Positions 1-9,870 of a stretch of 64,000 bases of DNA are shown here, piece after piece (within the stretch, counting starts at the first letter, position 1; each line of letters opens with the position of its first letter). The stretch comes from Sphingobium quisquiliarum P25 (lineage in GTDB: Bacteria > Pseudomonadota > Alphaproteobacteria > Sphingomonadales > Sphingomonadaceae). The notes beneath the pieces are model-generated. The model searched no databases. It had not been told where the DNA came from and worked only from the letters and a program-made list of their open reading frames with translations. The stretch is taken from positions 40,202 to 104,201 of the forward strand of contig NZ_ATHO01000055.1 in NCBI RefSeq assembly GCF_000445065.1, written 5' to 3'. Position numbers and translations under genes: made by a program.

Positions 1-783
1 GGGGTCCTGCTTGCTGTAGTCGCCTGACAATGTGATGCTCAGGTCGTCATTGGGCTGGAACAATATCTGGCCCCGCAGGCCCAGATTGTCCTGCTCGTTG
101 ATCCAGCGGTTCGTGGTTACATTGTAGAGCGTGCCCCGGCGGCTGGTCGCTGCGACGGCAAGACGTGCGGCGACGGTGTCGGACAGCGGGCCAGAAATGG
201 CGGCCTTGGCCTGCCGGTAGTTGAGGTTGCCGACGGACAGTTCGGCGCGGCCTTCAAAGTCGAAGGTCGGCTGGTTGGTCGTGATGTTGATCGCGCCAGC
301 GGTCGTGTTCTTGCCGTACAGCGTGCCCTGCGGGCCACGAAGCACTTCGACCTGGCTCACGTCCAGAAAGTCGAAGGTCGCGGCGGCGACACGCGAATTG
401 TAGACGTCATCGACATAGATGCCGACGCCCTGTTCGAAACCGTCGCTGGTCAGGCCGAAGGGCACACCAAGGCCGCGAATGTTGACGGAGGTATTGCGCG
501 GATTGGTAGTGTAGACCTGCAAAGTCGGCGCGAGCTGCTGGAGCTTCACCACGTTGAAATTGCCGGTGGCCTCGATGCTGTCGCCGCGGATCACGGAGAT
601 CGCCAGCGGCACTTCCTGCGCGGTTTCCGCGCGGCGGCGGGCGGTGACGATGATCACGTCTCCGCGCGGGCTGGATTGTTGGGCGGCGTCGGCGGCTGGC
701 TGGACCGCGTCCTCGGCCTGAGCGCTGGACGCGATGATGGAGGCGCTCGCCGCGGAGGCGAGCAACAGGAAACGCGCAATCAT
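1..783 (-). CDS. TonB-dependent outer-membrane receptor, N-terminal part (cut by window edge)
   Basis: Reading from the ATG at 783 gives an N-terminal signal peptide (hydrophobic to about residue 23, ending SSAQA). A TonB-box-like stretch GDVIIVTARRR follows at about 41-51, then a plug domain with NIRGLGVPF, GIYVDDVY and VEVLRGPQGTLYGKN, the usual plug landmarks. The frame is still open at base 1, so the beta-barrel lies outside the window. Such receptors import siderophores, cobalamin or other bulky ligands using TonB energy. The ligand cannot be told from the plug. A YezD/OscA-like small gene lies 172 bases upstream on the same strand and hints at sulfur-related substrates, but that is inference. 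Confidence 0.93.
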   Translation of the reverse strand, partial: MIARFLLLASAASASIIASSAQAEDAVQPAADAAQQSSPRGDVIIVTARRRAETAQEVPLAISVIRGDSIEATGNFNVVKLQQLAPTLQVYTTNPRNTSVNIRGLGVPFGLTSDGFEQGVGIYVDDVYNSRVAAATFDFLDVSQVEVLRGPQGTLYGKNTTAGAINITTNQPTFDFEGRAELSVGNLNYRQAKAAISGPLSDTVAARLAVAATSRRGTLYNVTTNRWINEQDNLGLRGQILFQPNDDLSITLSGDYSKQDP

Positions 784-955
784 AAGATTCCCCTTCCGGA
801 TGTCCGGTTGATGTTGATCGCGGCTTTTCCGGCGGTCCGGTCAAAACCGATGGTCTGGGAATGGTATCGGGCAGTCGGCGGCCACCCCTGCCGCCTTCCA
901 ATCACCGCCTGCCCGGCGGCTTAGTCTCGCAACCCTGATATTCTTCCGCAGCCTT

Positions 956-1147
956 TCAGGCTGTCAGGCGTGTTTTTTCTGTTACGTCGATCTGCACCAC
1001 GCGGGCGTCGTGCACAGTCAGGGTCACCGACCCGAACCGAAGCGCCTCCAGAACATTGCGCAGCTTTTCGATGCTGATGGCAATGTCATGGCGTTGACCA
1101 TCAGCCCGGCCGTTACGTGCATTCTCAACGGATCTTGTTTCACTCAT
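956..1147 (-). CDS. YezD/OscA-like small protein (DUF2292)
   Basis: A 63-residue protein. The C-terminal half (LRFGSVTLTVHDARVVQID followed by TEKTRL) matches the conserved core of the YezD/DUF2292 family, which includes OscA, a small protein linked in Pseudomonas to organosulfur use and sulfur limitation under chromate stress. The ATG at 1147 has GAGG five bases upstream, a better start than the GTG at 1153. It lies upstream of the TonB receptor on the same strand with a 172-base gap, and just downstream of the terminator that closes the hydrolase gene, so it probably has its own promoter. The biochemical function of the family is not established. Confidence 0.75.
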   Translation of the reverse strand: MSETRSVENARNGRADGQRHDIAISIEKLRNVLEALRFGSVTLTVHDARVVQIDVTEKTRLTA

Positions 1148-1189
1148 AAACACCTCAAGGCCGTTCTTAACTCAACTATTACGATAGAC

Positions 1190-1234
1190 AAAGAAACAAA
1201 AATAGGGGGCGTGCAAGTTCAACTTGTCGCCCCC
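1190..1234 (-). terminator. Rho-independent terminator after the alpha/beta hydrolase
   Basis: GGGGGCG at 1205-1211 pairs with CGCCCCC at 1228-1234, and an inner AAGTT/AACTT extends the stem. Read on the minus strand it is followed by TATTTTTGTTTCTTT. It lies directly after the stop codon at 1240. Confidence 0.85.
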
Positions 1235-1239
1235 AGCGC

Positions 1240-1908
1240 TTAGCCGATGCTCCTCATCGCGCTGACCCTGCGATCCTGATGCGCTGACGCCACGGCGGGG
1301 CGGATCTGGCGCATTGCAGAGGCCTGCTCGCGCGCATTGTCGATCAGGCTTTCCAGCAGGCTTTGCCCGAACGCCCATTCGCCAAGGCCGGAATCCGCGT
1401 TGATGTGGCCGCTATAGCCAGCGTCAACGAACGCGCTTCCCCAGTTCTTCGCTATGCTGTGAGCGCGCTCGAAGAAGATATAGGGGTCGTTGCGGCTTCC
1501 CACGACGATGGAGGGGAAGGGTAGCTGGCCTCTGGGGGTGGGGCCAAAACCGCCGATCGTCTCCGGCGTTTCCATCCGGTCGCAATCGGGTGGGGCGACC
1601 AGCAACGCGCCAGTCACCGGCCAGCCATAGGCCTGGCTCTGCAACGCGCCCCACCAGGCGACAGCCAGGCAGCCCAGGCTGTGCGCCGCCAATATGATCG
1701 GCCCGTCAGCTTCCCTGATGGCGGCGTCCAGCCGCGTCACCCAGCTGTTGCGGTTGGGGCTTGCCCAACTGCCCAGATCCACGCGCTCGCAATCGCCTCG
1801 CGTCTTTTCCCAAAGGGTCTGCCAATGTCCCGGCCCGCTATTGTTCAGGCCGGGTATCGTCAGCACCACAGGCTGGCGTGCATCGTCCATATGTCCGAAT
1901 CGGTCCAT
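1240..1908 (-). CDS. RBBP9/YdeN-family alpha/beta hydrolase
   Basis: A small cytosolic serine hydrolase of about 222 residues. The nucleophile elbow is AHSLGC (Ser77), the acid is probably Asp141 in GSRNDPY, and the base is His168 in GYSGHIN, in the order expected for the RBBP9/YdeN fold. The N-terminal VLTIPGLNNSGPGHWQ carries the oxyanion region. The ATG at 1908 is preferred because GAGG sits eight bases upstream; an in-frame start at 1938 would add ten residues without a Shine-Dalgarno sequence. A terminator follows the stop, and another separates it from the PRC-barrel gene, so it is a single-gene unit. The natural substrate is unknown. Confidence 0.85.
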   Translation of the reverse strand: MDRFGHMDDARQPVVLTIPGLNNSGPGHWQTLWEKTRGDCERVDLGSWASPNRNSWVTRLDAAIREADGPIILAAHSLGCLAVAWWGALQSQAYGWPVTGALLVAPPDCDRMETPETIGGFGPTPRGQLPFPSIVVGSRNDPYIFFERAHSIAKNWGSAFVDAGYSGHINADSGLGEWAFGQSLLESLIDNAREQASAMRQIRPAVASAHQDRRVSAMRSIG

Positions 1909-2024
1909 GGTGAGATCCTCGTCCACTTTATCGAGCATCAGAAATAATTCTATTTTTTAAGTAGACAATAGTCCAGCGCCAGAATGTGGCGAAATATGGG
2001 CAACCTGAAAGCCGCCGCTCCAGC

Positions 2025-2061
2025 AAAGGAAAAAGGCTCGGAAAACAGCCTTCCGAGCCTT
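2025..2061 (-). terminator. Rho-independent terminator after the PRC-barrel gene
   Basis: The 11-base arms AAGGCTCGGAA (2033-2043) and TTCCGAGCCTT (2051-2061) enclose a seven-base loop. Read leftwards, the stem is followed by TTTTTCCTTTG. It is placed 22 bases beyond the stop at 2084. Confidence 0.85.
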
Positions 2062-2083
2062 CATCCGCTGCTATATCATCACC

Positions 2084-2449
2084 TTACCAGGGATATATCA
2101 GGCCATAATATTGGAAGACGCTGCGGCCATAGGCGTCAGTGTAATCGGGCCGCTCGTCAGGCAGATGTTTGGGCGCATTATCCAGCGCCTCCCGGCTGAG
2201 ATCGACGACATAGCCGCCCTTGTCCGTGTCGTAATTCAGCATCGACCAGGGCAGCGGATAATGATCCTGCCCCAGCCCCAATATGCCGCCGAACGACAGC
2301 ACCGCGTAGCGGACCTGCCCGCTCAGCTTGTCGACCATGAAGTTGGAGATATGACCCAGCCGTTCGCCTTCCCGGTTGTAAACGGCGGTTCCTTCGACCC
2401 GGTCCGACGCAATCAGATCGCCAGGATTTCCGGTCATCGCGTCAGTCAT
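2084..2449 (-). CDS. PRC-barrel domain protein
   Basis: A 121-residue protein built on one PRC-barrel domain: VEGTAVYNREGERLGHISNF, then a beta-rich stretch with VRYAVLSFGGILGLGQDHYPLPW. PRC barrels occur in photosynthetic reaction-centre H subunits, RimM and many small stress-linked proteins of alphaproteobacteria. The ATG at 2449 has AGGAG seven bases upstream, so the GTG at 2455 is not needed. It is divergent from osmC across an 87-base gap. A specific role cannot be assigned. Confidence 0.85.
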   Translation of the reverse strand: MTDAMTGNPGDLIASDRVEGTAVYNREGERLGHISNFMVDKLSGQVRYAVLSFGGILGLGQDHYPLPWSMLNYDTDKGGYVVDLSREALDNAPKHLPDERPDYTDAYGRSVFQYYGLIYPW

Positions 2450-2536
2450 CGTCACTCTCCTGTGAAAATCAGGCTATAAGGATGAAACCGGGCAGGACAG
2501 ACCGAGTTCCTCCCTGAACGGAAACAGGAGGGTAAG

Positions 2537-2968
2537 GTGAAGATCAATCGCAGCGGATCGGCCGTCTGGAGCGGCGGATTGAAGGACGGCAAGGGCGCGA
2601 TCTCGACCCAGAGCGGCGCGCTGGACGCCCATCCCTATGGCTTCGCCACGCGGTTCGAAGGCGTGCCGGGCAGCAACCCGGAAGAATTGATCGCCGCGGC
2701 GCATGCGTCCTGCTTCACCATGGCGCTCTCGCTGATATTGGGCGAGGCGGGCTTCACGGCCGAGAAGATGGAAAGCAACGCCGTCGTCACGCTGGAGCAG
2801 AAGGATGGCGGCTTCGCCATCACCGCGAGCAAGCTCAGCCTGAAGGCGTCGATCCCCGGCATAGACGACAGCCGCTTTCAGGAGCTTGCCGCCAAGGCCA
2901 AGGCGAACTGCCCCGTCTCGAAGCTGCTGAACGCAGAAATCAGCCTTGACGCGGAACTGCTAGGCTGA
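2537..2968 (+). CDS. osmC: OsmC-family peroxiredoxin
   Basis: A thiol-dependent organic hydroperoxide reductase of 143 residues, the usual OsmC/Ohr length. The peroxidatic cysteine is Cys59 in AAAHASCFTMALS and the second conserved cysteine is Cys125 in NCPVSKLL. It starts with GTG at 2537 behind a strong AGGAGG, five bases away. Its last nine bases overlap the 3' end of the convergent EamA permease gene. The N-terminal pattern and the CPVSKLL motif favour the OsmC over the Ohr branch. Confidence 0.92.
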   Translation: MKINRSGSAVWSGGLKDGKGAISTQSGALDAHPYGFATRFEGVPGSNPEELIAAAHASCFTMALSLILGEAGFTAEKMESNAVVTLEQKDGGFAITASKLSLKASIPGIDDSRFQELAAKAKANCPVSKLLNAEISLDAELLG

Positions 2969-3865
2969 CCGCTGCCGCCGGGCATGGAGATGCTCCCGCC
3001 AGGCGATATAGAGGCCACTCACCATGATCAGGGATGCGCCGATCCAGGTCGTCGCTGGCGGCCATCCCTGACCGATCAGCAGGCCAAGCAGCGCGATCCA
3101 CAGGATGCTGGAATAATCCATCGGCAGCACCACTGACACCGGCGCCCAGCGCAGCGCGCCGGTCAGTAGCATTTGCGCGGCGCCTCCGCTCAGGCCGATG
3201 AACAGCAGCAGGGCCCAGGTGAGGGGATCATGGCCGCCGCCATAAAGCACCGCGCCAAGGCCCAGCGGCGGCAGGGACAGGGCGGTGAACCAGAAGACGA
3301 TGTTTCCAGCATTCTCCGTCCGGCCCAGCTCACGCAGGATCAGGCTGACGCAGGCCGTCATGAAGGCAGCGGCGATCGCGACGGCGACGCCCAGGGGCAG
3401 CAATTCGCCCGCGTCGGGCCGCTGAGTGACCAGCACGCCCAGAAAGCCCACCAGCACCGCGCTCCAGCGATGCAGCCCCGTCTTCTCCTTCAGGATCGCG
3501 GCTGACAGGATGGTGCCGAAAATCGGCATGGTGAAGCCGATCGTCACCGCTTCGGCAGGGGGCAGCAGGATATAGGACAGGAAATTGAGCGCCATCCCCG
3601 CAACGCCCACGACCATACGCGTGGCATGCGCCCCGATCCTGCGGGCGCGGATAGAGCCGAACCCGCCCGTCATCGCGATCCAGCTCAGCACCACCGGCAG
3701 GGCCAGCAACTGCCGGTAGAAAAGCGTTTCGACGATATGGACGCCGCGCGTGCTGGCGACGCGCCCGGCGATGAACATGGCCGATACGCAGACCGCCGCC
3801 CCCAGGCGCAGCGCCATGCCCAGCAAGGGCCTGTGGGGGCGGGGATCGGCAGGACTGGCGGACAT
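2960..3865 (-). CDS. EamA/DMT-family membrane transporter
   Basis: A 301-residue inner-membrane protein with about ten hydrophobic helices arranged as two EamA repeats. It matches the drug/metabolite transporter superfamily (RhaT/YdcZ-like exporters and permeases). Recognisable stretches include ETLFYRQLLALPVVL early and AILKEKTGLHRWSAVLVGFLGVL at the end of the first repeat. It has an ATG start with no strong Shine-Dalgarno sequence. The 3' end overlaps osmC by nine bases tail to tail. The substrate is not predictable. Confidence 0.88.
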   Translation of the reverse strand: MSASPADPRPHRPLLGMALRLGAAVCVSAMFIAGRVASTRGVHIVETLFYRQLLALPVVLSWIAMTGGFGSIRARRIGAHATRMVVGVAGMALNFLSYILLPPAEAVTIGFTMPIFGTILSAAILKEKTGLHRWSAVLVGFLGVLVTQRPDAGELLPLGVAVAIAAAFMTACVSLILRELGRTENAGNIVFWFTALSLPPLGLGAVLYGGGHDPLTWALLLFIGLSGGAAQMLLTGALRWAPVSVVLPMDYSSILWIALLGLLIGQGWPPATTWIGASLIMVSGLYIAWREHLHARRQRSA

Positions 3866-3917
3866 CAGCCCGCATTAGTGCGGCTGCGCATTTGCGCAAC
3901 CGCGCAATGGCCCGCCG

Positions 3918-4736
3918 TCAGCCGGGCTTGCGGAACTTCAGCGTCATGCGATCGCTTTCGCCGATCGCCATATATTTCGCCTTGTCCACCTCACCATTGC
4001 TGAGCACGGGCGGCAGGGTCCAGACCCCCTTTGGCCAGTCGGCGCTGTCCTTGGCGTTGGCGTTGATCTCGGACGCTCCTACATATTCGAACCCGGCGGC
4101 TTCGGCGATCCGGCGAACGGTGGAGGTCTTGAGATAGCCGCTGCTCTTTTCCAGCGCGGCATCGCGATCTTCCGGCAGGCGATGGTCGACGATGCCAAGG
4201 ATGCCGCCCGGCTTGAGCATGTCGTAAAAGCTCTTGAAGGCGGATTCTTCCGTCCCGGACATCACCATATTGTGCACGTTGCGGAAGGTGAGGACCGTGT
4301 CGACGCTGCCCGCCGGAATGGCGGATGTCTCTTCGGGGAAGGCGACCAGCTTCACCTTGGCATAGGCGTCCGGCTTGGCGGCGAGAAACTTCTTATATCC
4401 GTCAAGATAGCGCCCGCTGGGCTGCAATGCGATCAGATTGCCCTTGTCGCGCAGCAGCGGAGCGAGGATTTCGGTGTACCAGCCGCCGCTCGGCGAATAT
4501 TCCACCACCGTCTGTTGCGGCGTGATGCCAAAGAAGCTCAGCGTTTCGGCGGGATGGCGATATTTGTCCCGCGCGGCATTGGCTGGCGTGCGCGTGGGTG
4601 CCGCTACAGCGGCCGCGATAGGGTCAGCCGCCCTGTGCGCTGCATGACCGGCATGATCGCCATGCTGGGCGGTAGCGGAAGCGAGAGGCAGGATCAGCCC
4701 TGCGGACAGCATGCTGATGCGGATCAGGCGGTTCAT
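3918..4736 (-). CDS. Secreted class I methyltransferase-like protein (COG4798 type)
   Basis: A 272-residue protein with an N-terminal signal peptide (about residues 1-24, ending ASATAQ) and a histidine-rich linker (HGDHAGHAAH). A Rossmann-type methyltransferase domain follows: motif I region VVEYSPSGGWYTEIL at about 78-91, then VDTVLTFRNVHNM and MLKPGGILGIVDHR. The start is well supported by GGAGG seven bases before the ATG. The family is annotated as predicted methyltransferases, yet the signal peptide implies a periplasmic location, where S-adenosylmethionine is not expected. The role is unknown, and a non-methylating function is possible. Confidence 0.85.
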   Translation of the reverse strand: MNRLIRISMLSAGLILPLASATAQHGDHAGHAAHRAADPIAAAVAAPTRTPANAARDKYRHPAETLSFFGITPQQTVVEYSPSGGWYTEILAPLLRDKGNLIALQPSGRYLDGYKKFLAAKPDAYAKVKLVAFPEETSAIPAGSVDTVLTFRNVHNMVMSGTEESAFKSFYDMLKPGGILGIVDHRLPEDRDAALEKSSGYLKTSTVRRIAEAAGFEYVGASEINANAKDSADWPKGVWTLPPVLSNGEVDKAKYMAIGESDRMTLKFRKPG

Positions 4737-4818
4737 CGGAATCCTCCTTATGTGGAAATTCCGATGTGCCGGTCATACGCCCGCCATGCAAGCCGCAGCA
4801 TGCGGCCGCGCGATCGGA

Positions 4819-6345
4819 TCAGAGGCACGCTTCCAGGAAAGGCTGGTCGAAACCGAACTGCCGCGCCTTGTCCAGCGTGTAGGGGCGCAGGCCCATGGAG
4901 CGATATTCGCCCACGATCCGGCCATTCTCATCCTCGTCATGATATTCGAACTTGAACAGTTCCTGCGTGACGATGACGTCGCCTTCCATGCCGATCACTT
5001 CCGTCAGGTTGGTGACGCGGCGCGAGCCGTCGCGCAGGCGCTTCACCTGGACGATCAGGTCGACCGAATCGGCGATCTGCTTGGAAATGGCTTCCTTCGG
5101 GATCTTGATGTCACCCATCATGATCATGTTTTCCATACGGCCCAGGCATTCGCGCGGACTGTTGGAGTGAAGCGTGCACATGGAGCCGTCATGGCCGGTG
5201 TTCATCGCGGCGAGCAGGTCGAAACACTCCGCGCCACGAATTTCGCCCAGGATGATGCGGTCAGGACGCATACGCAGGGCGTTCTTGACGAGGTCGCCGA
5301 TGGTGATCGCGCCCTGGCCTTCCAGGTTCGGAGGACGGGTTTCGAGGGGAAGCCAGTGCGGCTGTTGCAGGCGCAGTTCGGCGGCGTCCTCGATGGTCAG
5401 CACGCGTTCGCCGGGGTCGATCATCTTCGACAGCGCATTGAGCATGGTGGTCTTGCCCGATCCGGTGCCGCCCGAAATGACGATGTTCATCCGGCACGCA
5501 CCCGCGATCTTGAGCGCGGTGCACATCTTCTGGCTCATCGCGCCCCATTGGGCGAGCATGTCGAGCGTGATCGGCTTGGCGGAGAATTTACGGATGGAGA
5601 TGGCGGTGCCGCGCAGGCTGAGCGGCGGCACGATGACGTTGACGCGGCTGCCGTCGGGCAGGCGGGCGTCGGCCAGCGGCGTGGTCTGATCAACGCGGCG
5701 GCCGACCTTGTTCACGATGCGCTGGGCGATCTGAAACAGATGCTCCTCATCCCGAAACTTGATGGGCGCGATCTGGAGCTTGCCTTTCTTTTCGATATAG
5801 GTCTGCTCCGGGCCGTTCACCATGATGTCGCTGACGTCCGGGTCGGCGAGAAGTTCTTCGAGCGGGCCGAGGCCCAGAAGCTCGTCCACCAGCACCTTTT
5901 CCAGCGCGAACTGCTCGCGGCGGTTAAGGGTGAGCTTGAGTTCGGCCAGCACCTCCATGATGATGGGCCGAAATTCCTCGGCCAGTTCATCCTTGCTGAG
6001 CGTCGCGGCCGCTTCGGGATCGACGCGTTCGAGCAGGCGGGGGAGGACCTGTTCCTTGATCTTGTGGACCGACGCCTCGAAGCCCTGCGGCCCGGTGTCG
6101 GCGATATGTTCGGCATTGGCGCGATCGGACAGGCGCTGCATCGCGTCGGCGTTACGCTGCATCTGGCCGGTAGGAGCGGAAAGCGGATCAATGGGCGTTT
6201 CGGCGGGCAGGGGCGCCATGTCCAGGGGCGGGAACTGATCCCCGCCGCGTATCTCTTCACGCGGCGCGCCGCCCTGCATAGGCCGGGCCACGCCAAATCC
6301 CGGCTTGATGCCGGCCGGTCCATTCTTCCGTCCAAACGCGCTCAT
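4819..6345 (-). CDS. cpaF: CpaF/TadA-type secretion ATPase
   Basis: A hexameric ATPase that powers Tad/Flp pilus assembly or related secretion, 508 residues. It has an N-terminal domain with VSDIMVNGPEQTYIEKKGKL, a Walker A motif SGGTGSGKTT at 291-300, an Asp-box region (RVLTIEDAAEL), and the downstream GAECFDLLAAMNTGHDGSMCTLHSNSPRE split between Walker B and His boxes. The ATG at 6345 (GGAG five bases upstream, MSAFGRKNG start typical of the family) is preferred over 6360. No other tad/cpa gene is present in the window, so its partners must be elsewhere. Confidence 0.93.
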   Translation of the reverse strand: MSAFGRKNGPAGIKPGFGVARPMQGGAPREEIRGGDQFPPLDMAPLPAETPIDPLSAPTGQMQRNADAMQRLSDRANAEHIADTGPQGFEASVHKIKEQVLPRLLERVDPEAAATLSKDELAEEFRPIIMEVLAELKLTLNRREQFALEKVLVDELLGLGPLEELLADPDVSDIMVNGPEQTYIEKKGKLQIAPIKFRDEEHLFQIAQRIVNKVGRRVDQTTPLADARLPDGSRVNVIVPPLSLRGTAISIRKFSAKPITLDMLAQWGAMSQKMCTALKIAGACRMNIVISGGTGSGKTTMLNALSKMIDPGERVLTIEDAAELRLQQPHWLPLETRPPNLEGQGAITIGDLVKNALRMRPDRIILGEIRGAECFDLLAAMNTGHDGSMCTLHSNSPRECLGRMENMIMMGDIKIPKEAISKQIADSVDLIVQVKRLRDGSRRVTNLTEVIGMEGDVIVTQELFKFEYHDEDENGRIVGEYRSMGLRPYTLDKARQFGFDQPFLEACL

Positions 6346-6724
6346 AATTCTCCGCCGCATTATTCCGATGGGCCAGCCGTTCAGAACAGGCCGATCCGAT
6401 TTGGCTGCAATGGTGAATAGGGCGGAAACTTTGACAAATGGCTAATGGCGCGCAGACCGCGCAAGGCGGTTCTGCACCGGGCTAGAGCCGATATTTCATA
6501 CAAGTGAATGGAGCACCGGCGCCGTGCGCCGCGACTGGGCGACAGAAGAGAAAGGATGAAAGTCTGATGACCAGCTTTTGTGATCCGCCCTGTCGCGAAA
6601 CCGCAGATCGCGGACAATGGCTACGGCTGGGATCAGGAGCGGCGGATGATTGACGTCATTCGCCGTCGAAACTGGCTCTGATCCGGCATTTCAGGTCGGC
6701 CGAGGAAGCTGCGCCTGGAGCAGC
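6346..6724. other. Intergenic region between cpaF and the atp operon terminator
   Basis: Nearly 380 bases without a confident gene. It holds the cpaF upstream region, a TTGACA at 6431-6436 without a clear -10 partner, and one short frame at 6580-6681 described separately. A bidirectional terminator closes it on the right. The shape would suit a short rightward transcript (small peptide or sRNA), but no promoter could be pinned. Confidence 0.4.
6580..6681 (+). CDS. Possible 33-residue basic peptide (doubtful)
   Basis: A GTG-initiated frame encodes a 33-residue peptide with protein-like composition: it ends WDQERRMIDVIRRRNWL and begins with IRPVAKPQIADNGYG. No Shine-Dalgarno sequence precedes the GTG, and a stop codon lies in frame nine bases upstream of it, so it may be a gene remnant or chance. 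The terminator at 6725-6762 lies 44 bases beyond its stop. No family was recognised. Confidence 0.22.
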   Translation: MIRPVAKPQIADNGYGWDQERRMIDVIRRRNWL

Positions 6725-6762
6725 AAAAAGGCTGCGTCTCCGGCGGAGCGCAGCCTTTTTTT
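6725..6762. terminator. Bidirectional terminator closing the atp operon
   Basis: AAGGCTGCG (6728-6736) pairs with CGCAGCCTT (6749-6757) around a 12-base loop. There is a run of A before the stem and seven T after it, so it works on both strands. For the minus strand it follows the atpC stop at 6789 by 26 bases. Confidence 0.9.
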
Positions 6763-6788
6763 ACATGGTGGGATATGTCAGGCTGCGA

Positions 6789-7043
6789 TCAGCCCGCATG
6801 TTCCGCGAGGACGGTGAGGCCTTTTTCGTTCACTTCCGCAAAGCCGCCCTGAACGGGGATGACTTCGGGGGCCGCACCGGCGCTGGCGAAGATCTGGATC
6901 GCGCCGTCGCGGACGGTGGACATGAAGGGCGCGTGGCCTTCCAGCACGCCGAAGTCGCCATCGGTGCCGGGGACGACCACCTGATAGACCTCTTCCGAGC
7001 GGACGAGCTTTTCGGGGGTCACGAGTTCGAAATGCAGTGCCAT
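6789..7043 (-). CDS. atpC: F1Fo ATP synthase subunit epsilon
   Basis: Epsilon subunit of the F1 sector, 84 residues: [14 protein letters not shown], then [19 protein letters not shown], the standard epsilon N-terminal barrel. The C-terminal helical hairpin typical of E. coli epsilon is absent, as is common in alphaproteobacteria. The ATG at 7043 is chosen by homology. A longer frame reaches 7157, but its extra 38 codons run through a palindromic repeat. The purine-rich Shine-Dalgarno sequence is donated by the edge of that repeat. It is the last gene of the operon, 157 bases after atpD. Confidence 0.95.
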   Translation of the reverse strand: MALHFELVTPEKLVRSEEVYQVVVPGTDGDFGVLEGHAPFMSTVRDGAIQIFASAGAAPEVIPVQGGFAEVNEKGLTVLAEHAG

Positions 7044-7055
7044 CAACATAACTCC

Positions 7056-7184
7056 CCCCTCCCTTTCAAGGGAGGGGCAGGGGGTGGGTGCGATTGCGTG
7101 AGCAATCGCCTGCAACTTGCTGGGATAGGTAGCCGGTTCGCTCCGCTCACCACCCACCCCAACCCCTCCCTTGAAAGGGAGGGG
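7056..7184. repeat. Long palindromic repeat between atpD and atpC
   Basis: Arm 7056-7090 (CCCCTCCCTTTCAAGGGAGG and onward to GGGTGGGTG) is an almost exact inverted copy of 7151-7184. Each arm is itself a small palindrome, and the centre holds a third hairpin, GCGATTGC/GCAATCGC. The CCCTCCC...GGGAGGGG plus CACCCACCCC pattern is a dispersed intergenic repeat type of sphingomonad genomes, REP-like in size. Confidence 0.85.
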
Positions 7185-7200
7185 CTAGTTTTCCGTCAGC

Positions 7201-8964
<1,764 letters not shown>

Positions 8965-8968
<4 letters not shown>

Positions 8969-9849
8969 AGCGCTTCCGCGCCTGAGATGATTTCAACCAA
9001 TTCGGTGGTGATCGCGGCCTGGCGGCTGCGGTTATACTGAATGGTCAGCCTGTTGATGAGGTCACCGGCATTGCGGGTCGCATTGTCCATGGCGGTCATC
9101 GATGCGCCCTGTTCGGACGCGTTGTTTTCCAGAAGCGCCTTGAAGATCTGCACCGTGACGTTGCGCGGCAGCAGGTCATCGAGAATCGCTTCCTCGCTTG
9201 GTTCATATTCGACCGTCGCGCCGATGGCGTCGCGGTTGGCGTCCGCCGGGATTTTCACCGGGATGATCTGCTGTTCGGTCGGGATCTGGGCAAGAGCCGA
9301 CTTGAAGCGCGAGAAGAAGAGGTGGGCGACGTCGAACTTGCCGTTCAGATACATCTCCGTCAGTTCATGCGCGATCGCCTCGGCCTGCGCATAGCCGGGT
9401 TCCTTGACCCCGGTCGTGTCGAACTGAGCGACGATCATGCCGGGAAAGGTGCGGTTGATCACCGGACGGCCCTTGCGGCCGATCAGATAAAAGCGCACCG
9501 TCTTGCCCTGCTGGATCAGTTCATCCGCCTTGGCGCGAGCGGCCTTGACGATGTTGGCGTTGAACGCGCCAGCAAGGCCGCGGTCGGAATTGGCGACGAC
9601 CAGCAGATGCACGTCATCCTTGCCGGTGCCTGCCAGCAGCGGAGAGGCGCCTTCGCCCGAACCGCCAGCGATCTTCGAAGCCAGGCTCGCCACGACCGAT
9701 TCCAGACGGCTGGAATAGGGGCGAGCGGCTTCGGCGGCAGCCTGCGCCTTGCGCAGCTTCGCGGCGGCGACCATCTGCTTCGCCTTGGTGATCTTCTGGG
9801 TCGATTTCACCGACCCGATGCGGAGCTTCAGTTCCTTGAGGCTGGCCAT
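8965..9849 (-). CDS. atpG: F1Fo ATP synthase subunit gamma
   Basis: The central rotor stalk of F1, 294 residues. The N-terminal helix [20 protein letters not shown] and the C-terminal helix [20 protein letters not shown], followed by EIISGAEAL, are the two conserved coiled-coil strands of gamma. The middle [13 protein letters not shown] is also diagnostic. It is preceded by a 93-base palindromic repeat after atpA and followed without a gap by the extra small gene. Confidence 0.97.
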
Positions 9850-9870
9850 GCTACCTGTTTCAACCTTTTG

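Noticed and set aside
784..955. SAM-II or cobalamin riboswitch ahead of the TonB receptor
   Set aside because: I looked for the conserved cores (for example the cobalamin B12 box) and found none that fit, so no riboswitch is called.
4711..6420. Long plus-strand frame of about 569 codons across cpaF
   Set aside because: It is the antisense of a clear CpaF gene. Long open antisense frames are common in high-GC DNA, and its product has no family pattern.
7044..7157. N-terminal extension of atpC
   Set aside because: The added residues come from the repeat between atpD and atpC. The family starts at the 7043 ATG.
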